From Virgibacillus sp. MSJ-26 (GTDB lineage: Bacteria > Bacillota > Bacilli > Bacillales > Amphibacillaceae), in NCBI RefSeq assembly GCF_018918075.1, contig NZ_JAHLPW010000024.1, positions 1-53,589 on the forward strand: a stretch of DNA of 53,589 bases, read 5' to 3'. This document shows, in pieces, positions 41,086-49,889 of this stretch. The notes below the pieces were generated by a model. The model had not been told where the DNA came from. It did no database searches and saw nothing but the letters and a program-made list of their open reading frames with translations. Within the stretch, counting starts at the first letter, position 1. Each line of letters opens with the position of its first letter. The translations under genes and the position numbers were made by a program.

Positions 41086-42426
41086 ATGGTTAGGAAAAAT
41101 GTGATTATTATCGGAGCTGCTGGACGTGACTTTCATAATTTTAATACATATTATCGTAATAATAAAGCGTATCAAGTGGTTGCTTTTACGGCTGCTCAAA
41201 TACCTGATATTGAGGGGCGGGTCTATCCGCACGAATTAGCTGGAGAGCTTTATCCTAATGGCATACCGATTTTTGCTGAAGAGAAACTTCCAGATTTAAT
41301 CAAAGAATTTAACGTGGATGAATGTGTGTTTGCGTATAGTGATTTGAACTATACAGATGTAATGCGGGTCAGTGCTATCGTGAATGCGGCAGGAGCAGAT
41401 TTTAAACTACTCGGCCCCCGTCATACGATGTTAAAGAGTAATAAACCCGTTATTTCAGTATGCGCGGTACGAACCGGGACTGGAAAAAGCCAAACATCAC
41501 GAAAGATTATTGAACTATTAATGGAGCATCATCTTAAAGTTATCGTGATTAGGCATCCCATGCCCTATGGCGATTTGGTAGCTCAACGTGTTCAACGCTT
41601 TGCTACTGTTGACGATTTAAAGAAACATGAGTGTACCATCGAAGAAATGGAAGAATATGAACCACATATCGAACGGGGAAATATTGTTTATGCGGGTGTA
41701 GATTATGCTGATATTTTAGAAGCGGCTGAGAATGATCCAGATGGATGTGACGTGATCATTTGGGACGGAGGGAATAATGACTTTTCATTCTATCAATCTA
41801 ATTTGTCCATTACCGTGCTAGATCCTCACCGTCCAGGTCATGAGTTGAACTATTATCCGGGGGAGGTGAGCTTAAGAAACACGGATGTTGCAATCATCAA
41901 TAAAATTGACAGTGCAGATTCCACGTCGATTCAAATGGTCGAAAATAATGTTAGAACTGTCAATTCAGATGCTGTTTTAATCAAAGCTAAATCTCCAATA
42001 ACAGTAGAACAACCTGACATAATAGAAGGCAAAAGAGTTCTTGTAGTTGAAGACGGACCAACGCTAACCCATGGTGAAATGGCCCTTGGGGCTGGAACAG
42101 TTGCAGCAGAGCGTTTAAATGCAAAGGAATTGGTTGATCCCCGTCCATATACAGTTGGATCTTTAACAGAAACCTTTGCAACATATCAACATCTAGGAAA
42201 TGTTTTACCAGCGATGGGTTATGGCAAACAACAATTGGAAGATCTGGAAAAAACAATAAATCAAACAGACTGTGATGCAGTTATAATTGGAACACCAATC
42301 GATTTATCGCGCGTCATTAAAATAAATAAACCAAACACGAGAATCCACTATGAACTAGATGAAGAAGGTAGTCCAAACTTAAATGATATTTTAGAAGAGT
42401 TTATTAAAAGTAATAAGTTAAAATAA
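41086..42426 (+). CDS. cyclic 2,3-diphosphoglycerate synthetase-like P-loop protein
   Basis: The protein has 446 residues from the ATG at 41086 (8 bases after AGGTAGGTG; a GTG 6 bases earlier is too close). Residues 1-120 form a Rossmann-like part (NVIIIGAAGRDFHNFN), and a P-loop follows (VRTGTGKSQTSRK, Gly131-Ser135), then RHPMPYGDL, VIIWDGGNNDFSF and NKID. This is the archaeal cDPG synthetase/GTPase family (cpgs), which also occurs in scattered bacteria where the product is unproven. In methanogens the enzyme makes cyclic 2,3-diphosphoglycerate, a stabilising solute, with ATP. A divergent ATP-sulfurylase-like gene follows after a 445-base gap in the same direction. Confidence 0.8.
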   Translation: MVRKNVIIIGAAGRDFHNFNTYYRNNKAYQVVAFTAAQIPDIEGRVYPHELAGELYPNGIPIFAEEKLPDLIKEFNVDECVFAYSDLNYTDVMRVSAIVNAAGADFKLLGPRHTMLKSNKPVISVCAVRTGTGKSQTSRKIIELLMEHHLKVIVIRHPMPYGDLVAQRVQRFATVDDLKKHECTIEEMEEYEPHIERGNIVYAGVDYADILEAAENDPDGCDVIIWDGGNNDFSFYQSNLSITVLDPHRPGHELNYYPGEVSLRNTDVAIINKIDSADSTSIQMVENNVRTVNSDAVLIKAKSPITVEQPDIIEGKRVLVVEDGPTLTHGEMALGAGTVAAERLNAKELVDPRPYTVGSLTETFATYQHLGNVLPAMGYGKQQLEDLEKTINQTDCDAVIIGTPIDLSRVIKINKPNTRIHYELDEEGSPNLNDILEEFIKSNKLK

Positions 42427-42446
42427 AAAATATCTGATTGATTTAA

Positions 42447-42459
42447 AACCGAACAATGC
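42447..42459 (+). promoter_or_regulatory. PurBox-like sequence AAAACCGAACAAT
   Basis: It matches the B. subtilis PurR box AWWWCCGAACWWT exactly. A second CCGAACAAT at 42553-42561 and an inverted copy (GTTCGGAT) at 42595-42602 lie in the hairpin downstream. No purine gene is near, so this may be coincidence. Confidence 0.25.
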
Positions 42460-42549
42460 TTCGTCTTGTGTAAGTGGGTTTTCAATGCACTTTAGATTCA
42501 CACACGCTGTTAGAATAAGTTAAATTTAAAATTCAATAATAAAGATCAT

Positions 42550-42608
42550 AATCCGAACAATATTCGAATTTTCATCGCATTTTTTCGAATAACCGTTCGG
42601 ATTTTATT
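42550..42608 (+). terminator. double-stem terminator after the cDPG synthetase-like gene
   Basis: AATCCGAAC (42550-42558) pairs with GTTCGGATT (42595-42603), and inside it TATTCGAA (42561-42568) with TTCGAATA (42584-42591), followed by TTATT. The rest of the 42427-42871 gap is AT-rich, holds a possible TATAAT at about 42655 and shows no gene. Confidence 0.75.
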
Positions 42609-42871
42609 GTGCTTGAATAAGCAATAAAACGTTAATTGTGACAAAAGTTTGACTTATAATTGAATCATTAATATAATATTATTATTCAGAATTAATCATA
42701 AAATTACACAAAGTTCGTTTCCTTACCGAATTAATTTTAACACCACGATGAAAGCGATTGCATTAAACTTTTTAATATATGGATGAATATAGAGTAATGT
42801 CAATTAATATTTATATAAAAAGGTACTAGGTAAGAAAACGGACGATTATGTAAGAAGAGGTGAAGGTTATA

Positions 42872-44587
42872 ATGAGTCAAGATGTATTGTCACCAGAAAA
42901 ATTAGCAACTTATCCGCAGCAGCCACATGGTGGTAAATTAGTTGATAGAGTGTTGCGCGGTAAAGAACGAGAAGAAGGGCTTGAAAAAGCAAAAAACTTA
43001 CCAATGATTATGGTTGATATGGAAGCTGTCATCACTTTAGAAATGATAGCGACTGGTGTATTGTCGCCTAATGAAGGCTTCATGAATGAGGAAGATTATA
43101 AATCAGTTCTTAGTGAAGGACGCCTTAAAGATGGATTAGTATGGCCTGTCCCATTAAGTTTTGCTCCTGTTGGTGAGCGGAATAAGCAGTTAATTCAATC
43201 GTTATCTGTTGGTGACGAGGTTGTTTTAATTGATGAACAAAAAGAGCCAGTAGCGTTGTTAGAATTAGAAGATATTTTTGATTATGATAGAGATTATCGT
43301 GCGACCCATTTATTTGGTACGACTGATCGTAATCATCCTGGGGTTGATGCGATATACCGACGTATGGGAGATACCGCACTCGGTGGACCAATAAAGCTAT
43401 TAAACCGAATGCACTGGGGACCTTTTGAACCGCTCAGACTGGAACCGAAAGATACATGGCATCAATTTTATGAAGAAAAAGAAATGAGTTCAGTTGGCGG
43501 ATTTATTACAGGTGCCAATCCATTGCATAGAGGACATGAATATATTCACCGAAATGCTCTCGAAGAGTTGGATGGCTTATTAATTCAGCCGCTCGTTGAA
43601 ATGGCGAAAAGGGAATATACTAGACACGAGTTTAGAATGCTGTCTTATCGAAGTGTAATGGAGACCTATTATCCTGAGGGCAGGTCGGTTTTGGCACCGT
43701 TACGAGTCACTTATATTTTTGCGGGTCCACGTGAAACTGTTCTGCATGCACTAATTATGAAAAACTATGGTTGCACCCATGCCTTAATTGGTAGGGATCA
43801 TGCTGGTATTGGTGACTACTATGACAAATATGAAAGTCATACAATCTTTGATAGATTTACACCAGAAGAACTAGGTATTGATGTGCGCTTGTATCGTGAG
43901 GTCTTCTTCTGTACTCGATGTGACAGTCTAGCTACCGGTCATACATGTCCACATGAAGACCAGTTCCACATTAATATTTCCGGAACAGGAATTCGTGAGT
44001 TATTGCGGCACGGAGTTCTACCACCCAAAGAAATTGTGCGACCTGAATCAGCACGCATTGCTATGCAAGGGGTTCAACCTAAAGGTAAGGACGGGAGTAA
44101 TCAATCTATCGCACCAATAGGTAATACAATAAAAAGTCTTTTTCCTCATTATTTGAAAGCTTCACGACTAGGGGGACCTAAACGGGATATTCCCTTAAAC
44201 GTTGAAGAATTGAATGTCCGCGATCTTGAAGCGGCCATGATGGATGTTCGTGCAAATGCTCATAAAATTTATGATGACATTGCCGACGAGTACAGTTATT
44301 TAACAGATGTCAATCGTTCTATCCAGCGCGAATGGCTATCAGATGCAAGGGATGATGTTCGTGAACATCAGCATATGGTTGTTGAATATTTAGAGGAAAA
44401 AGTTGAGCGAGCGCCAGAAACTGCATCCGATGAGTTTATGTATCAAGATAAAGAAGAAGCAGAAATAGAGCTTGAAGTAGCGAAGCAAATTTTAAATGAA
44501 ACACCACCATCCTTAAGGGAAGAACAGTTAGAAAAAAGAGTGTGGAATCGCCTGCCTTATCACCGGTATCGTGGCAGTGACGAGTGA
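42872..44587 (+). CDS. divergent ATP-sulfurylase-like protein with C-terminal extension
   Basis: The protein has 571 residues from the ATG at 42872, 7 bases after AAGAGGTGAAGG. Residues 1-395 follow the Sat (ATP sulfurylase) fold: an N-terminal PUA-like part, HRGHEYIHR (His219/His222), GRDHAGIGDYYDKYE, a zinc-type FFCTRCDSLATGHTCPH segment and SGTGIRELL...PPKEIVRPESA. Two points are odd. The canonical QTRNPxHRAHE reads TGANPLHRGHE, so the sulfate-binding Gln and Arg are absent. And about 180 residues are added after the Sat domain, ending in charged helices (EEKVERAPETASDEF, EQLEKRVWNRLPYHRY). Usual bacterial Sat has about 380 residues. No cysC, cysH or sulfate permease is nearby. It may adenylylate something other than sulfate. 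Confidence 0.75.
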   Translation: MSQDVLSPEKLATYPQQPHGGKLVDRVLRGKEREEGLEKAKNLPMIMVDMEAVITLEMIATGVLSPNEGFMNEEDYKSVLSEGRLKDGLVWPVPLSFAPVGERNKQLIQSLSVGDEVVLIDEQKEPVALLELEDIFDYDRDYRATHLFGTTDRNHPGVDAIYRRMGDTALGGPIKLLNRMHWGPFEPLRLEPKDTWHQFYEEKEMSSVGGFITGANPLHRGHEYIHRNALEELDGLLIQPLVEMAKREYTRHEFRMLSYRSVMETYYPEGRSVLAPLRVTYIFAGPRETVLHALIMKNYGCTHALIGRDHAGIGDYYDKYESHTIFDRFTPEELGIDVRLYREVFFCTRCDSLATGHTCPHEDQFHINISGTGIRELLRHGVLPPKEIVRPESARIAMQGVQPKGKDGSNQSIAPIGNTIKSLFPHYLKASRLGGPKRDIPLNVEELNVRDLEAAMMDVRANAHKIYDDIADEYSYLTDVNRSIQREWLSDARDDVREHQHMVVEYLEEKVERAPETASDEFMYQDKEEAEIELEVAKQILNETPPSLREEQLEKRVWNRLPYHRYRGSDE

Positions 44588-44604
44588 AGATAATCGAATG
44601 ATAT

Positions 44605-44637
44605 AAATCCCGCTATTAAATAAAGGCGGGATTTTTT
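44605..44637 (+). terminator. terminator of the Sat-like gene
   Basis: AAATCCCGC (44605-44613) pairs with GCGGGATTT (44626-44634), followed by T-run. Confidence 0.9.
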
Positions 44638-44774
44638 GTTGTTTTAGGAAATGTTCATTGAGGATAATTTTTATGATGAATTTTTATACATGTAGGCATG
44701 CTTTAGTCACTGAGGCAGTGTAAGATGAAAAATATGAATGTAGATTAAGAAGTGTTATCTAGAAGTAACCGTGA

Positions 44775-45167
44775 CTAACTTATGCCAATAATATTTTTCA
44801 ATCGTTCGATGTCAACTTTATTATTCCAGACATCTTTTTGTAAAAGATCTTCCTTCGTTGAAACATTGCTTAATTGTTCTTTTACCTCTTTAAATTCACT
44901 CTTATTGCTTTTCTTCATACCTTCGAGTTCAGCTTTAAGATGTTCTTGTCCAGTTTGGAGAGCGGAAAGGATTTGTCCATGCTCTTTAAACTGTTCAGTG
45001 TGCTGATTATGTTTTTGACTGTGTTCATTAAGGATATTGCTTTGTTCCTTAAGGATGCTGGTGTGTTCATTAAGAATACTACGATGCTCATTAAGCATAC
45101 CGCTATGTTCGTCTTGTTTACCTATAATTTGTTCCAACATGCTGATAATCTTTTCTTCTTGTCCCAT
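44775..45167 (-). CDS. coiled-coil protein with heptad NEH repeats
   Basis: The protein has 130 residues, starting at ATG after GAGAAGGTGA. Residues 15-70 are built of seven-residue repeats of the type (L)NEHxSIL (GMLNEHRSILNEHTSILKEQ, then NILNEHSQKHNQHTEQFKEH), giving a long amphipathic coiled coil rich in His. A basic and acidic stretch and a C-terminal WNNKVDIERLKNIIG motif follow; the latter is common in Bacillus coiled-coil proteins encoded by single genes. There is no signal peptide. The function is unknown to me. Confidence 0.75.
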   Translation of the reverse strand: MGQEEKIISMLEQIIGKQDEHSGMLNEHRSILNEHTSILKEQSNILNEHSQKHNQHTEQFKEHGQILSALQTGQEHLKAELEGMKKSNKSEFKEVKEQLSNVSTKEDLLQKDVWNNKVDIERLKNIIGIS

Positions 45168-45240
45168 TTTGTCACCTTCTCACTTAGACATATTATAGCA
45201 TAGAGAATCATCATTGTGAGAAAGAGTTACAGCTTATTAT

Positions 45241-45630
45241 CTATAATAAACGCTCTCGAACTTCAGAAGATGGGATAGGACAACTTGTTGTTTTACCAAC
45301 TAATTGATAACGATGTTTAGCAATGAAGTTATAAATACAATCCCTAATTGGTTTAGGAAGTCCGAGAAACAGATAGCCTATTTTCCATATTCCTTTGAGA
45401 TGTTTACATATTTGAAGGGCAGCAGAAGATTTTATATAAATTTTGTCTTCTTTGATTAATACTAAACTTGTCACGGATTGAGGCATTCCGTGTTCATGCA
45501 ATAATCGTTTTCCTGTGCTACTTTGTAAAGACAAAAATTTAAATTTCTTTTTGGGGTCCCTCTTAATGATAAATTGAACACTGTGCTGGCAAAATAGACA
45601 TTCATCGTCAAATAAAATCATATATGTCAT
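45241..45630 (-). CDS. DCC-family (DUF393) thiol-disulfide oxidoreductase-like protein
   Basis: The protein has 129 residues with the DCC signature at the N-terminus: ILFDDECLFCQHSVQFI, in which DxxCxxC is the thioredoxin-like redox site. The rest (FKFLSLQSSTGKRLL, KSSAALQICKHL, then RDCIYNFIAKHRYQLVGK) is typical of the family. Several Bacillus members are encoded singly; the redox partner is unknown. It is 32 bases downstream of the EamA-type gene on the same strand and may be cotranscribed. The ORF starts at ATG in a GGAGCGGAC context. Confidence 0.9.
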   Translation of the reverse strand: MTYMILFDDECLFCQHSVQFIIKRDPKKKFKFLSLQSSTGKRLLHEHGMPQSVTSLVLIKEDKIYIKSSAALQICKHLKGIWKIGYLFLGLPKPIRDCIYNFIAKHRYQLVGKTTSCPIPSSEVRERLL

Positions 45631-45662
45631 AAGTCCGCTCCTTCATTACTTTACCTTATCAA

Positions 45663-46571
45663 TTAAAATTCCTCTGTCATACCAAGAAGAATAATACCTG
45701 TCATCACAATGGCAATCATGACATACTGTTTCCTACTGAGGATTTCTTTTAAGAAAATACGAGATAAAATAACAGAAAAAATGCCGTGTGCTGCAATCAG
45801 TGGGGCGGCAATAATAGCATTTCCTGCCATAGCAAACACATAAAAGAATTGCCCTGTCGTTTCTAATATAGCTGCATAACCTTTATCATGTTCCTTAAAA
45901 ATAGTGAATTTTTTCTTTTTGATCACGGTTATGTAAAGGTATGATAAAATAGCGCAAATGAGAAACGTAAACTCATAAGCTAAGAGAGCTGAATCTTCAC
46001 TAAGTAACTCTAACTCATCAAGATAAATACCGTCAGCAAATGTTCCTAGCCCATCGATTAAACTATAAAGGATCGGGAATGTAATCGCGAGAACCCCAAT
46101 TTGGTATTTTTTGTCGATTACTTCATTTTTTGCTTTTAACGCTTGTTCTTCCTCTTCCTTTTCTAGCATAGCTAAACCAATCACACCAAGAGTTACGACA
46201 ACAATTCCAAGTATATCAAGCGGATGCATTTCCCTGGGAAAAAAAATGAATAACAGAATGGCACTAACCGCTCCAGAAGAATTTTGCACTGGTGCTGCAA
46301 TGGACAGTTCAATATATCTTAGTCCGATATAACCAATGGTCATGGATAAGATATACATAGCGGAAACTGGTAGGTATCGGATCATATCAAAAGGGTCGAA
46401 TGTAATATCTTTTATTACTAAATAGATAATAGCGTGAACTCCCATGACAAGCCCTACCATTGTCACTATTTTTAAATGACTATAAGGATCATCACTGTCT
46501 GTTCCTTTTTTATAAAAAAGATTGGCTCCTCCCCAAGCGAGAGCTGTAAGAATTGAAAAAATAAACCACAT
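45663..46571 (-). CDS. EamA/DMT-superfamily transporter
   Basis: The protein has 302 residues with about ten hydrophobic helices. The start WFIFSILTALAWGGANLFYKKG, the end of repeat one (IELSIAAPVQNSSGAVSAILLF) and the second repeat ending in IIAAPLIAAHGIFSVILSRIF are typical of 10-TMS DMT transporters. A charged loop of about 20 residues (EKEEEEQALKAKNEVIDKK) splits the two halves. The start is ATG after GGGACGTGGAGAAATC. The substrate is unknown. It is not close in sequence to the EamA gene at 7840. Confidence 0.88.
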   Translation of the reverse strand: MWFIFSILTALAWGGANLFYKKGTDSDDPYSHLKIVTMVGLVMGVHAIIYLVIKDITFDPFDMIRYLPVSAMYILSMTIGYIGLRYIELSIAAPVQNSSGAVSAILLFIFFPREMHPLDILGIVVVTLGVIGLAMLEKEEEEQALKAKNEVIDKKYQIGVLAITFPILYSLIDGLGTFADGIYLDELELLSEDSALLAYEFTFLICAILSYLYITVIKKKKFTIFKEHDKGYAAILETTGQFFYVFAMAGNAIIAAPLIAAHGIFSVILSRIFLKEILSRKQYVMIAIVMTGIILLGMTEEF

Positions 46572-46679
46572 ATGATTTCTCCACGTCCCTTTGCTACAAT
46601 GACAATTTTTATTTCAAACGTCTTTCATTATACACCATGAGTCATGGAAATAAAATAGAGAAAGTGCTTAATAACGTAT

Positions 46680-46715
46680 CCTGGCCACTATTCATGGATG
46701 AGAATAGTGGCCAGG
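46680..46715. repeat. perfect 14-bp palindromic hairpin
   Basis: CCTGGCCACTATTC (46680-46693) and GAATAGTGGCCAGG (46702-46715) around an 8-base loop. No T-run on either strand, so it is not a classic terminator. Confidence 0.8.
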
Positions 46716-46736
46716 GATGAGAAATTCTATATTTGT

Positions 46737-46871
46737 TTAGAAAAAAGCAGTTGAATAATAAGCTACTTTTGTTTTATATGCATTTAGCTGTGCATCAGCA
46801 ACTTTATTAAGTTCCTTATTTCGAGTTAACCTATTAATGAATTGTGTGAAATCAAAGTTGTTTTTAAACAT
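46737..46871 (-). CDS. small basic protein, unknown
   Basis: A 44-residue ORF from the ATG at 46871 is preceded by CGGAGGGG at ideal distance; a longer in-frame start exists but lacks a binding site. The protein (MFKNNFDFTQFINRLTRNKE then LNKVADAQLNAYKTKVAYYS) is basic, helical and without a membrane segment. No family is recognised. It may be a real small gene because of the strong binding site. It follows DNA that looks like an insertion-sequence remnant. Confidence 0.5.
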   Translation of the reverse strand: MFKNNFDFTQFINRLTRNKELNKVADAQLNAYKTKVAYYSTAFF

Positions 46872-46922
46872 ATATTTCCCCTCCGAATTGTTTTTGCGTG
46901 CGCCTATAAAGTGAAACTTCAT

Positions 46923-47050
46923 TCAGTGTGGATTTTCATACTTCCCCCACTGATTGTTAGTTGAACGAATCTTTTTACTGGCCGTTGCCCCTGCTTATAA
47001 TTCTTGATTCCTCTCGAATCCTTTGAAGTGGTAGTCTTAGAGCTAGTTAA
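46923..47050 (-). mobile_element. possible IS200/IS605-type 3' end remnant
   Basis: Read on the minus strand, the stretch contains CTACCACTTCAAAGGATTCG, AGAATTATAAGCAGGGGCAA, CGGCCAGT, GTTCAACTAACAATCAGTGG and GGGAAG. It resembles, from memory, the region that follows tnpB genes in IS200/IS605-type elements, where a guide-RNA scaffold and the right end lie. No transposase gene is left. The remaining 47051-47287 is AT-rich without a recognisable gene. Confidence 0.3.
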
Positions 47051-47287
47051 CCTGCGATAAAGTTTGTAAAATGGCGAGTGATTTCTATGATTGCTAGGGC
47101 TTTGAGATTTTGTCTATAAATGTAGAGGATAGAAAGGTACATCCACATGAAAAAATATGACTGTTTGGAAGTATCCATTTATTACCGAACTAATTTTGGC
47201 ACACCCTATAACTATATGTGCAAAATTTAAAATTAGAACGGCTTTTTGAATAAGTTTTGATATTAACGATGATTATATTTTGAGGTT

Positions 47288-47836
47288 TTAATATTTGGGG
47301 TAAACCACTGTTCCATCTGATTCGATAATTGGCATCGCTCCCCATCTTCCTAGTTCGTGGATAATCATTTCAACATTGTCGTCTTTAATGTCAATGATAT
47401 GTTTTACTTTCCAGTCGTTAGCAGTTAGCCAATTACTGATTAGCAATCGATGACAGCGTGACGGATGCCGTTCTGCACAACAGTATGCAACTTGGTTCTT
47501 TGTTGCTAAATCTTTTAATTCGTCAATCCCTTCTTGAAAGTCTGTGCTTAATGTATAGTCGGCATAGTTATGAAAAGATTGGTTTTGCCAAGCATTGTTT
47601 AACGCATCTTGAATATAAGGCGATCTCGGTCGACGTCCTCCTAATAATGGTAAATGTTGATAGTCAACACCTGATTGGGGAAGCCATTTCTCCATATTTT
47701 CTTTTTTGAAGTGAGGATATTTTCTGCTGGCCGGGATGGATCGGATATCTACTAGTGTATCGACACCGGCGTGATGCAGCATATGGAGAAACTCATCTTT
47801 TGTATGCATAGAATGCCCGATTGTAAAAATAGTCAT
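47288..47836 (-). CDS. DUF488-family protein
   Basis: The protein has 182 residues, starting at ATG after AGAGGAGGCA. It has the DUF488 hallmarks: IFTIGHSMHTKDEFLHML, VDIRSIPASRKYPHFKKE, LPLLGGRRPRSPY and the C-terminal CCAERHPSRCHRLLIS with conserved Cys, Glu and Arg. The last motif resembles the anion-binding loop of a phosphatase or nucleotide-binding protein. No function is firmly known. It is monocistronic. Confidence 0.9.
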   Translation of the reverse strand: MTIFTIGHSMHTKDEFLHMLHHAGVDTLVDIRSIPASRKYPHFKKENMEKWLPQSGVDYQHLPLLGGRRPRSPYIQDALNNAWQNQSFHNYADYTLSTDFQEGIDELKDLATKNQVAYCCAERHPSRCHRLLISNWLTANDWKVKHIIDIKDDNVEMIIHELGRWGAMPIIESDGTVVYPKY

Positions 47837-47961
47837 GAAATGCCTCCTCTAGAGCACCCTCAACAGTGCTTCCAACATAACATATTTAATACCCTCTTTT
47901 TGCTTACTTAAACATAACTAGCGATACGTTTCTGCGGGGGGAGGCTAGGCGTTATACATGA

Positions 47962-49878
47962 CTATAATGTTTTTAAAATTAATTTCTTTAACAACGGAGC
48001 AAACTGTTCAGGAAGTTCTTCTACATTTGGTACCATGGCGCGTTGCGTGCCATAAATATTTTTCATTGTTGCATCTTCATTTTCAGCAATTTCATTATTA
48101 GCTAGGAACATTCCGATGACGTCAATTCCTTTTTTACGTGCTTCTAAGACAGCCTGGTGTGTATCCACAATCCCGTTTTCTTCATAATCCATGGCTGCAG
48201 GTTCACCATCAGAAAAGATAAGCAAAAATTTATTGCTTTCTCGCCGTGCTTCAAGTTCTTTCGTCATCATGCGGATGCTAAATCCGTCTCTGTTATCTTC
48301 TTGGGGTTCGAGTTGCATAATTTTAGCTCCATTTTTTTGATAAAGAGAATCTGTAAAAGAATGGATGGTGTGAAAGTAATTAGGCTGGTAATTATCTTTT
48401 GTATGTGTCGCATCCTCCCAAAAACCTACAATCGAATGAGGAATGTTTAATTGGCTAAGAACTTCATGAAATAAGACGATGCCGCGTTTGGTTTGATCCA
48501 TTTTATTATGCATTGAAGCAGAACAGTCGACGAGCAATGTAAATACCGCATCAATTTCCTTTGATTGATGATCTTTTTTGTAAAATATTCGCGGGTTATC
48601 TTCAAAAACAAGTGGTAAGAGGTTTTTTGATAGTCTTCCCATAGCTAAACCGTCTCGCGGTTCAGTCTGTTTATGTTCAAGGGTGTTTTCTATTGTCTTA
48701 GCAAGTTTCCGTCTCATTGAGTCAATATCTAAAACTACTTCATCATAATCATGTTTATCTTGCTCTGTAGGCACCTCCGCATGCTTAACAATGGCTACCG
48801 CATGTTTGTTTTCTTCACCAAAAGGACTTTCAGATTGATGGCCGGCTTGTTTGGACTCTTTTTTCTCGAGAGTATCGAGTTTGGAATAATCCTTTTGCTC
48901 ACTTTCACCAGAGGCGCCTTGAATGGATGCCATAGCTTGGTCACCTTCTTCGGTCTCACGCGTTCCACCGCCGAGAAGATCGGTTTTCGTTCCTTGTTCG
49001 AGATCAAATTGAAGGAAAGTTTGTTTCCGGTCTTCATTTTTATTTTCCCGATGCCAAGTAGAAAAGGTTTCATCAATATAGTCGCTTTTCTCTTTATCCA
49101 CTTCTTCTAAATCATCATTTGCTAATGGATCTGTTCGAGTTAATTCATCAAACAAATTATTTCGCGTATAAATATTAATATGAGCAATCGGGAATATGAA
49201 ATAGTCATTCATAGAATCTTGATACGTATTTATTAACCGAGCGACAATTTGTTCGACAAGACGGAGGATATCTTCAGTTGCTTTTACTTCAAACAGAGAA
49301 TAGATGGCTGGTTTCAATTGTTCAAGTTGATGAAGTTGTTTTTCATCAGCTTGCGGGAACTGAGGATCCGGCTGATCAGCTTGTACCAATAAAAAGATCA
49401 AACAAAATAATTCATCAATGGCATAACCTTTCGTAACGTTCGTTTTAAGTTGATTGGTAAAATAGAATTTCAGATATTCATTTCGTTTTTTAAATAAAGT
49501 GACGGTGCCAGGACGGTCTTTTTTAATAAGTTCCTCGAGACGAAAGTTTTCAAAGAAAGTTACAAGTTGACTAGTAAAGCGGGGGAGCGTTGATTCATTA
49601 AAATAGTCATCCATAAAATTACGCAACGGTTGGATGGCTGTGTAATGCAGGTTTCCTAAAGTGCGTAAATAAATATCAGTTTTATAACCAGCCACTTTAA
49701 GATTTGAGTCATTTTGATCCCAAAAAGTGCTGGCGGTTACTTTATTATCTGTCACATCGAGATAAGATCCATAACTAAAGTCAAAATGTAAGTCAGGTTC
49801 TCTAGACAAAACGGTTGTTAAGTCTTGTAACTGTAAAAAAAGATCTGTATCTATTTTTTTATCATGAAATCGGTACAT
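47962..49878 (-). CDS. yojO: VWA-domain protein, partner of the MoxR ATPase (YojO-like)
   Basis: The protein has 638 residues. The N-terminal two thirds have no catalytic motif and include an acidic, low-complexity stretch (residues about 260-370). The C-terminal 200 residues form a von Willebrand A domain with the metal-binding MIDAS in LLVDCSASMHNKM (DxSxS) and FSDGEPAA. Layout and neighbour match B. subtilis YojO and NorD/CbbO-type proteins, which are the target-binding partners of MoxR-type ATPases. The start ATG is 11 bases after the MoxR gene stop, so both are cotranscribed. The client protein is not evident. Confidence 0.88.
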   Translation of the reverse strand: MYRFHDKKIDTDLFLQLQDLTTVLSREPDLHFDFSYGSYLDVTDNKVTASTFWDQNDSNLKVAGYKTDIYLRTLGNLHYTAIQPLRNFMDDYFNESTLPRFTSQLVTFFENFRLEELIKKDRPGTVTLFKKRNEYLKFYFTNQLKTNVTKGYAIDELFCLIFLLVQADQPDPQFPQADEKQLHQLEQLKPAIYSLFEVKATEDILRLVEQIVARLINTYQDSMNDYFIFPIAHINIYTRNNLFDELTRTDPLANDDLEEVDKEKSDYIDETFSTWHRENKNEDRKQTFLQFDLEQGTKTDLLGGGTRETEEGDQAMASIQGASGESEQKDYSKLDTLEKKESKQAGHQSESPFGEENKHAVAIVKHAEVPTEQDKHDYDEVVLDIDSMRRKLAKTIENTLEHKQTEPRDGLAMGRLSKNLLPLVFEDNPRIFYKKDHQSKEIDAVFTLLVDCSASMHNKMDQTKRGIVLFHEVLSQLNIPHSIVGFWEDATHTKDNYQPNYFHTIHSFTDSLYQKNGAKIMQLEPQEDNRDGFSIRMMTKELEARRESNKFLLIFSDGEPAAMDYEENGIVDTHQAVLEARKKGIDVIGMFLANNEIAENEDATMKNIYGTQRAMVPNVEELPEQFAPLLKKLILKTL

Positions 49879-49889
49879 GACACATTCTC

